Shown piece after piece: positions 16,540 through 25,387 of a stretch of DNA of 64,000 nt (positions within the stretch are counted from its first letter, which is position 1; each line of letters starts with the position of its first letter). This DNA comes from an uncultured Succinivibrio sp. (GTDB taxonomy: Bacteria > Pseudomonadota > Gammaproteobacteria > Enterobacterales > Succinivibrionaceae), in assembly GCA_934218695.1 (NCBI GenBank), contig CAKQDA010000007.1, positions 27,933 to 91,932 of the forward strand. The letters are read 5' to 3'. The notes beneath the pieces are model-generated. The model had not been told where the DNA came from and made no database searches. It saw only the letters and a list, made by a program, of their open reading frames with translations. Both the position numbers and the translations under genes were made by a program.

Positions 16540-17418
16540 CTAATAACTTGATTGGTATTCTATAGCTTCAGATAAGATCTTGCACAGAGAGTTTTCCGTT
16601 AAACAGGATCCTTTATATGGACTTGCTACTATTCCTTTATCAATGTGACCTCCCCAACCTTGTTCTTTTTTGTTTATGAATTTTGAAAACTTTTGGGTGA
16701 GGTGAATGGTTTTAGGTGTAAATGATATTGATATTTTATGAATTGTGTCATTGATAGCTATTGAAATGTCAGCACCATTTCTTTTTAGCAGACCGTGAAT
16801 ACCTGTTAGTTCTGAATGCAAAATCATGACCTTGTATCGAGCAATTTGTACAGTGTGGGCATTGCAAAGCTCATTTTCTAAATCTTGCTGTAAGGTTATC
16901 TTTGCATCTGCATATCTTTTGAAATCATCTGATATAAGAGGTATATCCCAAACTTTATTAAGAAGTTCCTCTGATGAGAGGATCTTCTTTATGAGATCAT
17001 AACCTTTTATAAATCTTTTATTTTCATCATGGTAAAGATATAGCATACCACTGAACAGAGACGATATAGAAAAAGCTGTCTTGATTGAATGTAATTCAGT
17101 ACTGATAAGTCTAGTATTAGTATCAATGTATGATACATGATCGGCAAATTGAAGCAGTTGAGATGGGGATCCTATCTTTATGTAAGCCTGTACAGTAGCA
17201 CAGGGCAAACTTTCAATTTGATGATGGTCAAAATTGTTGAGCGCGACAATTCCGTCTCCTCCACATTCAATGCAAAGAATACTGTTGTCTTTTAAGTCAT
17301 TGTCTGAAGCTTTATGTTCTAAATGTATAAGCTTTGTGTTATCAAGACTTTCTGTAAGTAAAGCAGCTGTGCTTACAGTATCAAGATCAGCTTTTATATA
17401 GTTAATTTGTTTTATCAT
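16540..17418 (-). CDS. DHH/DHHA1-family phosphodiesterase beside the CRISPR leader
   Basis: The 292-residue protein shows DHH-superfamily motifs: motif I KADLDTVSTAAL, a Cys/Gly strand turn CIECGGDG, the diagnostic NNFDHHQ, then a likely fourth acidic motif ADHVSYIDTN. The C-terminus has GWGGHIDKG, matching the GGGH loop of the DHHA1 substrate domain. Family members (RecJ, NrnA, GdpP-type) hydrolyse oligonucleotides or cyclic dinucleotides with Mn2+, and DHH-DHHA1 enzymes that degrade the CRISPR messenger cA4 are known. A messenger-clearing role here is inference from location. There is no membrane segment. Its start is divergent from cas6. Confidence 0.7.
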   Translation of the reverse strand: MIKQINYIKADLDTVSTAALLTESLDNTKLIHLEHKASDNDLKDNSILCIECGGDGIVALNNFDHHQIESLPCATVQAYIKIGSPSQLLQFADHVSYIDTNTRLISTELHSIKTAFSISSLFSGMLYLYHDENKRFIKGYDLIKKILSSEELLNKVWDIPLISDDFKRYADAKITLQQDLENELCNAHTVQIARYKVMILHSELTGIHGLLKRNGADISIAINDTIHKISISFTPKTIHLTQKFSKFINKKEQGWGGHIDKGIVASPYKGSCLTENSLCKILSEAIEYQSSY

Positions 17419-17489
17419 TTTTTATAATAGAATTTTATAAATAGAACACAGTTTAAAAAAGTACAATCAGGTATGCTGTTGTAGTGATG

Positions 17490-17523
17490 TGTTGGTCATT
17501 CCTTTCTTAGGACACCTTTCAAT
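17490..17523 (+). promoter_or_regulatory. repeat-like element over the cas6 start codon
   Basis: The last ten bases before the cas6 G of ATG read ACCTTTCAAT, identical to the end of the plus-strand CRISPR repeat (GACCTTTCAAT apart from one base further out). The rest of the 35-nt stretch is diverged. Because pre-crRNA is read from the other strand, its AUUGAAAGGU could pair with the cas6 mRNA start region. Function is speculative. Confidence 0.35.
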
Positions 17524-18400
17524 GGATATTATATATATTGCAGATTTAGATTTTATTGCAAAGAGGGAAATAAAATCTTTGCCTAAGTTTCATGGCGCCA
17601 GATTTAGTGCTTTTTTAAGATTTGCCTGTAAAAGGGCAAATCTTAAATTAGAGGATTGTGTTTATGCTTTATTACCATTTAGAAGTGGAACTAGGCATAT
17701 TCATACTGGTGATCATCTGCGTTTGCGTTTGCTGTTAACAGAATATGGAAAAGAGAAATTACCATTTCTATGTAATGCTATTTTTTCAACAGATGAACAA
17801 GGGGAATTTTCAGCTGAATCTTTGCAGCTGGTATCCGTGATCGACGCAGTTGTCAATAAAAATGTAAATTTTATTCCTAATAAAGGTTTTGATTTAACGC
17901 AGTTTTCTTTTGATTATTTGAAAAAGGAAGCAGAATACCTGACAAAACTTGATTTATTTACTTTTGAGCTAATTTCTCCTTTAAGACTATCTCTTCCTCC
18001 AGGATGCCGTGTCACAAATGCCGATGATTTTGAAAAACTGTGTAAAGAAGATTTCTTTTATAATTTTGAATATGCCTTACTGCATATTTTAAATTCTTTA
18101 AAACATTTAGGTGAGCTTGAGGTAGACATTAGTGACATTGAAAAACTGCCTAAGGTTGTAGAGGGTAGAACCGAGTGGTGTGATGTAAGGTATAGCAGAT
18201 CAAGACAGATTCCTCTAGGAGGAATCATAGGAGATATCAAGTATGAAGGAACATTGCCTTCATATGAATTGGCTCTAAGACTGGTTGCAGGACAATATAC
18301 TGGTTTAGGCAGAAATCAGAGATTCGGTTTGGGATTTTATAAGATTCCTGAACTTGAAATAGTTAGAAGTATTTGTATGCCAAATAGCACAAGAAAGTAA
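17522..18400 (+). CDS. cas6: CRISPR pre-crRNA endoribonuclease Cas6
   Basis: Cas6 cuts the precursor transcript at the base of the repeat hairpin. The 292-residue protein has the RAMP-type C-terminal glycine-rich loop GLGRNQRFGLGFYKI and an N-terminal ferredoxin-like fold with HIHTGDHLRLRLLLTEYG. His residues in that segment are candidates for the active site. I start at 17522, where the protein begins MDIIYIADLDF; AGGA lies 9 nt upstream. An upstream in-frame ATG at 17489 would run through a repeat-like element. It is followed after 8 nt by the CARF-sigma54 activator gene. Confidence 0.85.
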   Translation: MDIIYIADLDFIAKREIKSLPKFHGARFSAFLRFACKRANLKLEDCVYALLPFRSGTRHIHTGDHLRLRLLLTEYGKEKLPFLCNAIFSTDEQGEFSAESLQLVSVIDAVVNKNVNFIPNKGFDLTQFSFDYLKKEAEYLTKLDLFTFELISPLRLSLPPGCRVTNADDFEKLCKEDFFYNFEYALLHILNSLKHLGELEVDISDIEKLPKVVEGRTEWCDVRYSRSRQIPLGGIIGDIKYEGTLPSYELALRLVAGQYTGLGRNQRFGLGFYKIPELEIVRSICMPNSTRK

Positions 18401-18408
18401 GAGTTTGA

Positions 18409-20025
18409 ATGATGGAAATAGTAAAAAAAGAAGAATTGCCAATTGTTGTCTCATGGATTGGTTCTGCTGATGTCAATCGCATGAAAAAGTGGATGAATTA
18501 TGAATTTTTAAAAGATAAATCCCCTGAAGAAAGAGAATTCTATGAAATCAAGTTTAAAGAAAAAAGAGAGTCTCCTGAGCCTGAAGCACAATGGAAAAAT
18601 GGTCCGATTAGGACAATAACTGATGATATAAAAACTCAAAAGGTTTATCTGCTGTGTACTGAAGAATATTCAGAATATAAGGATAATATAAAAGTCTGGG
18701 TTAATAGGGGGAATTCATCAGAAGTTAATATAATTGAGACAGAAGTTGAAGATCCAACCTCATATGATGAAATTTATAATGCCCTGATCAAGTTCCATGA
18801 TGAACATTTTGATGAAAAAAATTCATCTCAGTATCTTTTTAACATAACACCAGGCACTCCAGCCATGCAGTCTATGACTTTGTTTTTGGCAGGAAGCAGA
18901 TTTATCGGTGCTCAGTTTTATGCTACAAGAGATCCTAGGTATGTTTCCTCAACAAAAAGCTATTATTACAAAGTCAGAGTTCCTTACACTTTACCATCAG
19001 TATTAGCAACCCCTGAAGTATCATCAAACACAACAGTTGATTATGATATTCGTAACGATGTTCTTTCTAACTATGCTATTTATCCTTCAATAACGATCCT
19101 TTTAACTGGTGAAACAGGTGTTGGAAAAACTGTTTTTGCTAGACAAATTCATGATGTGCTAAATGGAGATCCAAAAAAATTTGTTTATGTAAACTGTGCG
19201 GAAATTGCTACAGATCCAGGTGTTTTTGCTACAGAACTGTTTGGTGCCAATAAAGGAGCTTACACGGGACTAACAGAAAATAGAATAGGTAAATTTGAAC
19301 AGGCAAAAAATGGAACTTTATTCTTAGATGAAATAGCTGAAGTTCCATATTCAATGCAGTCAATGCTCTTAAATGCGATTCAGAACAAAGAGATTCGAAA
19401 ATTTAATGACAATAAGAACCAAATTATAAAAATACCAAATGTAAGGATAATTTCTGCAACCAATAAAGATCTGATAAAAGCTGTTGAAAAAGGAGAGTTC
19501 AGAGAAGATCTTTACTACAGAATCGCAATGTGCACTGTTCCATTAAAAACTTTAAGAGAAGTAGCTACATCTGATGAAGTTTGTTTTAAAAAAATGGTTG
19601 AAACTACTCTAAATGACATTAAAAAAGAAATAGCTGATTTTGAAAAGGTTGCACATGTGGATGATGTGGCTTATGAATTTATTAAGAACCAGAGCTGGCC
19701 TGGAAATCTAAGACAGTTACATCATGTCCTATTACTGTCCTGTGTCGAGGCAATTAAAAGTAAGTCGGGAAAATTAACAAAATCAATTATTGAAAAGCAG
19801 TTGTCAAAAATGATCTTGCCATCTTCAAAAGTTGAACCAGTAACTAAAACTGAGGATCCTAATTTTATTCCTTCTCATCTTGAGGAATGGCTTTTAAACA
19901 AAAAGATAGAATATGTAAAAAAGGCTCTTGTTAAAGCAAAAGGCAATGTCTCTGCAGCAAAGGATATTTTAGGATATGACTATCAGAACCTGAATAACTT
20001 TGTTAAGAAACAAGGACTAAAATGA
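18409..20025 (+). CDS. CARF-sigma54 activator (RtcR-type architecture) of the CRISPR locus
   Basis: The 538-residue protein has three parts. Residues 1-195 form a CARF-like Rossmann sensor with VSWIGSADVN at the start and the ligand-loop motif NITPGTPAMQ near 145-154. Residues 205-445 are a sigma54-interacting AAA+ domain: Walker A GETGVGKT (234-241), sigma54 loop GAYTGL (283-288; consensus GAFTGA), Walker B TLFLDE (303-308) and Arg-finger region FREDLYYR. The last 45 residues are a Fis-type helix-turn-helix. CARF domains bind cyclic oligoadenylate; RtcR uses the same layout to drive RNA-repair genes with RpoN. I infer it is switched on by Cas10 product. The final Leu of the GAFTGA loop is unusual. 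Confidence 0.88.
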   Translation: MMEIVKKEELPIVVSWIGSADVNRMKKWMNYEFLKDKSPEEREFYEIKFKEKRESPEPEAQWKNGPIRTITDDIKTQKVYLLCTEEYSEYKDNIKVWVNRGNSSEVNIIETEVEDPTSYDEIYNALIKFHDEHFDEKNSSQYLFNITPGTPAMQSMTLFLAGSRFIGAQFYATRDPRYVSSTKSYYYKVRVPYTLPSVLATPEVSSNTTVDYDIRNDVLSNYAIYPSITILLTGETGVGKTVFARQIHDVLNGDPKKFVYVNCAEIATDPGVFATELFGANKGAYTGLTENRIGKFEQAKNGTLFLDEIAEVPYSMQSMLLNAIQNKEIRKFNDNKNQIIKIPNVRIISATNKDLIKAVEKGEFREDLYYRIAMCTVPLKTLREVATSDEVCFKKMVETTLNDIKKEIADFEKVAHVDDVAYEFIKNQSWPGNLRQLHHVLLLSCVEAIKSKSGKLTKSIIEKQLSKMILPSSKVEPVTKTEDPNFIPSHLEEWLLNKKIEYVKKALVKAKGNVSAAKDILGYDYQNLNNFVKKQGLK

Positions 20026-20052
20026 GATTTGACTCGATTAGATAAAACAGAT

Positions 20053-20075
20053 AGGGCAGATAGTACATCTGCCCT
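20053..20075. terminator. bidirectional terminator between convergent genes
   Basis: AGGGCAGAT (20053-20061), loop AGTAC, ATCTGCCCT (20067-20075). It separates the activator gene from the convergent effector operon. T-rich sequence follows on the minus strand (CTGTTTT). Confidence 0.75.
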
Positions 20076-20083
20076 TAAGATCT

Positions 20084-21889
20084 TTAACGTTCCTTATTTA
20101 TGTTTTGCTGATTTATTTCTGAAACTTTCTTTTGGTTTCCTTTTGCCACACTTATAGGATCAAGCAACATCGCTTTGCTCCTTGCATAGTTAGGATTTCC
20201 TGTATTAAGTTGCATCATTTTTGTCAGGTCATTTTTAGGCTTATGCTTAAAATCAGTCATAGTGTAATACTCTTTTACATATTGCTGATCCTCAAATGAG
20301 GTTTCACCTTCCATCAAAGCGTGCTTTTCAAAAGCCTTCACTGCTTTGTTAAGATCGCTCTGTGAGAGTGAATTTTCCTCTCTTCCTAAAAGTCTGTCCC
20401 TAATACTCAGATACTTCTTAGAAACATCTCTGATATCTGTTTTTACAATATCAATTTCAACAGATCCGTAACCAACAGATTTTCCGGCTCCAAGTTTTAA
20501 AGCATGACCATCTCTGTGTTTTAGTACTTTGAGAATTACGCCTAATTCTGTGATATTAATCTTATCAAGATGTACCACAAAAGTTGTTTCAGAGCCTTTT
20601 TCTATTGGTTTCAGTTTTGAAGCAACACCTAGGTTAGTAATTTCTTCCTCTTTTTCAGGATCTCTATGCCAGTAGAACTTTCTGCCTCTTAAGACAGATT
20701 TCTCATTATTGTAGTTTGCAAGAGCATCAGTTCTGTTTCCCTGGGGTAATGCCTTTGGCTGACAGAGATAATGAAGAAGGTCTGTTGCATGAGGAGTGCC
20801 TAAAATACAGGTCAATTCCTTAGACTTGTGAGGGCTAGAAAAGTAAGCTGGTTCTACTGATACCTTACCTTTAAATGCTTCATCTTTGTTAGCACAGCCA
20901 AACAGGTGTAGAGAAAAATCAGTGTCATGATTCTTTCTAACTTTACCACAACCAAGTGCAAGATCTTTTGGAGTATAGTCATATCCGATTCTAAAGAAAC
21001 AGGAGGTACCTATGCCAATGATTTTGTTTCTATCATCTTTATCAACTGTATAGAAAATTCTTCCACCAACAGTGGATTTTTCCATTGCTTCTTTTTCTTT
21101 TTTCCAGTTTTTTTTCTGATCATCTGTCATTTGTAAAAAGAAGTCTTTCATAACCTCTGGTGGAACATCTATTGTTTTATTAGATCTGTTTTTAAATAGA
21201 TATCCATCTTTTTTCTTAGGCATTTTTCCGGTTCTGTAAGCATCGCGATCATATTCAGGAACACGTTCAATTTGTGCAGGATGGATCTTATATCTTGAAC
21301 CATCTTTTACAATGAAACCGCCAAGAATACGATCTCCTTCTCTCAGGTTTGGAAAGTTTCCTTTTGTTTTATAATCTCCTTTAGGATGTCCTACCACATT
21401 ACGGTAGAAAAGCTTTTTGTCATTTATGATGGAGATGACAGATCTTGAAAGTGTTTCAACATTACTTCTTATAAGTCCCTTAAGAGAGCTTCCTGGAATT
21501 GCCAACCAGTTATTATTGAGTTTAAAGAAATCTCTTTCTGTAGGCTCATCTTGTGATTTGCGCGTGGAAACGTCCGCTACAAGAAGCGGGGTAAGCGCTT
21601 TTAAGGAACATGTAATTGTTCCAGAGTAAAGCTCTTTGTCTTCAGATGGAGGAAGCAGTTTCTCTGTATCATATCTAACAAAGTTATATGGTGCAGTTGC
21701 ATAACGATTACTAAATTCTCGCTTTGTTCCGTTTACATTACTGTGAGACTGATTATGAGGTTTGTTACCTCTACTGTTATAGCCTCCTCCATTGCCATTT
21801 CTATTGCCGTGATACTGTTTTGGTCCAGCATTTTTATTGCCGCTATGCTGATGGTTACCACCATTATGTCTGTCTGATTCGTAAGCCAT
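20084..21889 (-). CDS. large Cas7-like RAMP subunit of the type III-D complex
   Basis: This 601-residue protein has RAMP motifs: an N-terminal LTPLLVADVST strand, WLAIPGSSLKGLIRSNVE (the SSLKG loop typical of Csm3/Cmr4-type subunits) and the C-terminal glycine loop KLGAGKSVGYGSVEI. It should form part of the crRNA backbone that cuts target RNA. The first 50 residues are a Gly/Asn/His-rich low-complexity tail, odd for the family. The start at 21889 follows AAAGGAG by 6 nt and lies just after the previous stop. It is the last gene of the effector operon. Confidence 0.85.
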   Translation of the reverse strand: MAYESDRHNGGNHQHSGNKNAGPKQYHGNRNGNGGGYNSRGNKPHNQSHSNVNGTKREFSNRYATAPYNFVRYDTEKLLPPSEDKELYSGTITCSLKALTPLLVADVSTRKSQDEPTERDFFKLNNNWLAIPGSSLKGLIRSNVETLSRSVISIINDKKLFYRNVVGHPKGDYKTKGNFPNLREGDRILGGFIVKDGSRYKIHPAQIERVPEYDRDAYRTGKMPKKKDGYLFKNRSNKTIDVPPEVMKDFFLQMTDDQKKNWKKEKEAMEKSTVGGRIFYTVDKDDRNKIIGIGTSCFFRIGYDYTPKDLALGCGKVRKNHDTDFSLHLFGCANKDEAFKGKVSVEPAYFSSPHKSKELTCILGTPHATDLLHYLCQPKALPQGNRTDALANYNNEKSVLRGRKFYWHRDPEKEEEITNLGVASKLKPIEKGSETTFVVHLDKINITELGVILKVLKHRDGHALKLGAGKSVGYGSVEIDIVKTDIRDVSKKYLSIRDRLLGREENSLSQSDLNKAVKAFEKHALMEGETSFEDQQYVKEYYTMTDFKHKPKNDLTKMMQLNTGNPNYARSKAMLLDPISVAKGNQKKVSEINQQNINKER

Positions 21890-21890
21890 A

Positions 21891-22343
21891 CTATTCTCCT
21901 TTCTCGTATCCGCAAAGACGATCAAACACTTTTACTGGCATTCCATCATCATTGAATCTGAAATATTCTTTGTTGTTAATCTTGCTGTAGCCTGACTGGA
22001 AAATAGTTTTATTTACTGGAGATTTTCTCAGTAGATAGCTAGTCTCTCTTGTATAGGCTGTTGCAGGTGAAGTTTCATCATCGGAGATGATCCTGTATGA
22101 ATAGGAATCTTCAATTTTTTCAGCACTGAATTCAGCTTTATCAGAAAAAACTTTTAATGACTGAAGTTTTGTTATCTTATCTTCAGGTATATCAGACAGT
22201 TTTCCTGATAGGTACTCTTTAGGTGTATCTAGCAGAAAGTAGGCTTCTGCGCTAAAAATATAGTGTAACTTGTTTAAGATCTCTTTTACGGAGCCTAACT
22301 CTCCTACTTCTAATTTATATCGTGTTTCTTTTAATTCAGACAT
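21891..22343 (-). CDS. Csx19-like small subunit of the type III-D complex
   Basis: The 150-residue protein sits between two RAMP genes in the position where type III-D loci carry csx19. It includes the segment AEAYFLLDTPKEY and a mixed alpha/beta pattern. I assign it from context and length more than from a firm motif. Its start overlaps the upstream gene by 13 nt, so it is translationally coupled. Confidence 0.55.
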   Translation of the reverse strand: MSELKETRYKLEVGELGSVKEILNKLHYIFSAEAYFLLDTPKEYLSGKLSDIPEDKITKLQSLKVFSDKAEFSAEKIEDSYSYRIISDDETSPATAYTRETSYLLRKSPVNKTIFQSGYSKINNKEYFRFNDDGMPVKVFDRLCGYEKGE

Positions 22344-23764
22344 TTTTTTAGTTCTCCATCGAGATCGTCAAGCCACTGATTCAACTGAGTCCTGTTATTT
22401 GCATCAAGAATTTCTTTTCCGTGACAAACGTGGATCTTAACGTTTTGTAATGCTGTTGGAAGTCCCTTATCAAGCTCTTTTAATCTTACAACACCGTTAC
22501 CTCTGTTGACACCTCCACCAATAGGGGCATCACCAGTACAGATATCAAGTAGAGCATGCATTAGAACAGCTGTCTGCAGAGCATTAAGATCTGTAAATTC
22601 AATTTGTGCATTCAGTTCTAACCCCTGTTCCCAGACTGGAGCTTCATCAAATAAAGCACCATCAATGGCACCTCCTGTGAATCTGTCGATTGCCACATGC
22701 TGTACATGTTGAGACTTGTCAACATTAAGATAGATATCTGAACATCTGATATGACCGGCACTACCGTTTGCTCCAGATACTGAACCAAAAATACTGCTGA
22801 GTACTTCATTCTGTTCATTGTCCCTGTTAAGGGCTTTTAAAACATCAAATACTCTGTGACGAATTACACCTCTTAAAGATGATCCTGGTATGGTGTATTT
22901 GTCGATGTATTCCTTTTGTGTTTCATCGAGAACAGGTGTCATTAGGCATGTCATATCTACATCGGCATCTTTTGTGTTGATGCCACCTACAAGAACAGGG
23001 CCGTTGCTTACAAGAGGCAGAATGAGTTTACCTGAATAAAGAGAGTTGTCTTTTGCAATCAGTTCTTCAATTTCTGGTATTTCAACACTATGACCTTCAC
23101 CATCAGAAAATACTGGTGCATCTGAAAGATTTAAGTAAGTTTCCAGATCATCTTTCTTTTTAAGATCAAGTTCTCTAACATCAGCATAGGTGCAGTCAAC
23201 TTTTCCATAGCCACTGACGGTTTTGCCACCAAAAGTGATAAGCCCATGTTTTAAAGCAGCACAAACCTTTAAAAAGGCATCACTCTGATCTGAAGTTATT
23301 TCGTTATCCCAGCCGTCAAGTTTTAACTCTATGGAAAACTTAACTCCAGGAGGCACGATTTCTTCATCGTACTTACCGCCGTCTGTTGCAGTTCCCTTTT
23401 CAAGATCGATATTCACATGATCTCTTACAAAAGGTCCCACACCAAAGCCCAGCTCTTGTCTTAAAGCTACTTTTCTGAAGGCAAAAGTTTCGTCAAAATC
23501 CAGTAAAGAGGCATCTGAACACCATACTAAAGATGCACTCTGATCGAATGATGAAACGATTCTGTTCTTATTACCAAACAGAATGTCTTCAAGTTCTGGT
23601 TCGGCATCTTTTACGTAACTTCTTAAAATACCTGCAACAGAGCTGCCCTGAATTCTCCATAAACCGTAGGAATCTCTGTTTACAGGCTGATCAAGAGTAG
23701 GATCTGAACCACCACCGCAGTGTAGAGGTGTTTTAGTCTGAAGGATAAATCTTGCAATATACAT
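22331..23764 (-). CDS. double Cas7 (Csm3-like) RAMP fusion
   Basis: The 477-residue protein is two RAMP domains in one chain. The first has TKTPLHCGGG, NRDSYGLWRIQGSSVAGILR and the glycine loop TFGGKTVSGYGKV. The second has SNGPVLVGG, YTIPGSSLRGVIRHRV and the loop IGGGVNRGNGVVRL. Acidic residues just before each IQGSS/IPGSS loop (NRD, DADVD) are candidates for target-RNA cleavage, as for the catalytic Asp of Csm3. Tandem Cas7 fusions are typical of type III-D and -E systems. It lies 3 nt after the csx10-like gene. Confidence 0.88.
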   Translation of the reverse strand: MYIARFILQTKTPLHCGGGSDPTLDQPVNRDSYGLWRIQGSSVAGILRSYVKDAEPELEDILFGNKNRIVSSFDQSASLVWCSDASLLDFDETFAFRKVALRQELGFGVGPFVRDHVNIDLEKGTATDGGKYDEEIVPPGVKFSIELKLDGWDNEITSDQSDAFLKVCAALKHGLITFGGKTVSGYGKVDCTYADVRELDLKKKDDLETYLNLSDAPVFSDGEGHSVEIPEIEELIAKDNSLYSGKLILPLVSNGPVLVGGINTKDADVDMTCLMTPVLDETQKEYIDKYTIPGSSLRGVIRHRVFDVLKALNRDNEQNEVLSSIFGSVSGANGSAGHIRCSDIYLNVDKSQHVQHVAIDRFTGGAIDGALFDEAPVWEQGLELNAQIEFTDLNALQTAVLMHALLDICTGDAPIGGGVNRGNGVVRLKELDKGLPTALQNVKIHVCHGKEILDANNRTQLNQWLDDLDGELKKCLN

Positions 23765-23767
23765 CTG

Positions 23768-25387
23768 TTAACCTCTCTTAGCCTTCATATCCCATTCTTT
23801 AATCATGTTTAAAAGAGCCTGACGGTAATATTCCTTAAAGAATATGTCTTCATCAACCTCATTAGGTTGATGACCGAGTAATGTTGAAAACTCTTTAGGA
23901 AGATTGAACTTTTCCTTAAAAGCATCCGGATCTAAAAACTTTTTCATAATTTCAGACAGTTCATAGAGTTTTCCGTCATGAAAAGGAGATTTACCTTCTG
24001 AATTCTTCCACTGGGTTCCTGGACCGGGATCTTTATCTAAAACATGTTCAAATGCTGGTAACCACTGGTCCTGAGAAAATGTGGAAATCATATTTCTCAG
24101 ATTTCCTCTCTGAGCTGCACTGATGCCAGAAGATTTTTTCTGAGAACAGATAAATGCGGCAATATCACCTCTGGAAACAAATTTCACTGCAGCCTCTTTT
24201 GCAATTCTGTGGATAGCCCTTGTCTTTAAAATGGTAAGAACACTGCTTTGAGGAAGTGTTGTAACTGATAGAGATTTTTCTTTATCTTCTTCAATATTAG
24301 CTGTATCCACAAATTTAGCTTCAAGAAAATCAGGATTTACAGTGATCCTTCCGTAACCTTCATTTGTAGAGCCTCCAATGGCTTCTGGCAACGGACTTAT
24401 AACACTGTCAAAAGAAATTTCTATAACAGATCCCTGAACCAGCATCTGTCTTGCTTTTCTTGGAAGTGACCAGAGATTATTAAAGCCTTTGAGATTGTCA
24501 TACAGGCAGTTAAGTTTAGTGATATTTACATTTGAAAAGTACTTTTTCAGTTCACTCTCCAAATTGTCTAATGGCAGTTCCCAGGATTTGTTTGAAATAT
24601 AACCTGAGAGCAGGAATAACTTGGCAGTATTTGAATTTGCTTTTTGAGGAACAGCATTTTCACAGGAAAGAACTTTAGCAGAAACTTTGCCATATCCTGC
24701 GCTTCTTGAATGACCAATATACAGACTGCTGATACTGTCTAAAAGCATTTTTACACTTTGTTCACAGCTGTCGTCACAATAGATTTCACTTATGAATTTT
24801 GTGCCTTTGCCTAAAGCACTAAATCCAAACAGCTGACCGTCTGCAGCAGTCCTGTTTTTGCCTATAGCCACGTGCATGTTCCATGTTTTGCGAATATCAG
24901 GCTGGCACTTTTCTTTGGAAGTCATAAAACCAAGATCGAGTTTTTTGAGTTTTATGGCTTCTTTTGGATTTACATCACTCCATTTACTTTCTTTTTCAAT
25001 AATCTGGTTTAGTTTATGATCTGAGTCAAAAGTAATTGCACTTAGGTTTAATACATGGCTCTTGGCGGCGTTGTGAGAGCCTACAGAAGGAAGACCGCCA
25101 TAGTTTTTCAGTTTCTGATAGCACAGAGGTACAGGTACAGTCTGTTCATCTCCAGCAAGAGGGAAGGCATGTCCCCATTTTACCTTTGAACTTAAAAACA
25201 GATTGCTAAATTCCTCTGAATCGTCAGGAACGGCATTAGAATTATTTCTTTTCCATGCACCAGCTAAAGCGCCTAACAGCATATTGCCAGGGATGTATTC
25301 TAAAGTTCTGTGAGTCTGACCTTCAGTGGTGCCATCAGTAATAACCAGAGGCTGCAGTGCCTCAAGCTTTAATTTTATTACTTTCAC
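23768..25387 (-). CDS. csx10: Csx10-like (Cas5 group) RAMP protein
   Basis: The 539-residue protein starts with a RAMP strand (LKLEALQPLVITDG), has YIPGNMLLGALAGAW in place of the SSLKG loop, and two glycine-rich loops (IGHSRSAGYGKV and GGSTNEGYGRI). This matches Csx10, the Cas5-like subunit that caps the crRNA 5' end in type III-D. The ATG overlaps the upstream stop by 4 nt (ATGA). Confidence 0.78.
   Translation of the reverse strand: MKVIKLKLEALQPLVITDGTTEGQTHRTLEYIPGNMLLGALAGAWKRNNSNAVPDDSEEFSNLFLSSKVKWGHAFPLAGDEQTVPVPLCYQKLKNYGGLPSVGSHNAAKSHVLNLSAITFDSDHKLNQIIEKESKWSDVNPKEAIKLKKLDLGFMTSKEKCQPDIRKTWNMHVAIGKNRTAADGQLFGFSALGKGTKFISEIYCDDSCEQSVKMLLDSISSLYIGHSRSAGYGKVSAKVLSCENAVPQKANSNTAKLFLLSGYISNKSWELPLDNLESELKKYFSNVNITKLNCLYDNLKGFNNLWSLPRKARQMLVQGSVIEISFDSVISPLPEAIGGSTNEGYGRITVNPDFLEAKFVDTANIEEDKEKSLSVTTLPQSSVLTILKTRAIHRIAKEAAVKFVSRGDIAAFICSQKKSSGISAAQRGNLRNMISTFSQDQWLPAFEHVLDKDPGPGTQWKNSEGKSPFHDGKLYELSEIMKKFLDPDAFKEKFNLPKEFSTLLGHQPNEVDEDIFFKEYYRQALLNMIKEWDMKAKRG

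Noticed and set aside
17489..17521. An earlier cas6 start at 17489
   Set aside because: It would translate the repeat-like element into residues unrelated to Cas6, and no Shine-Dalgarno precedes it.
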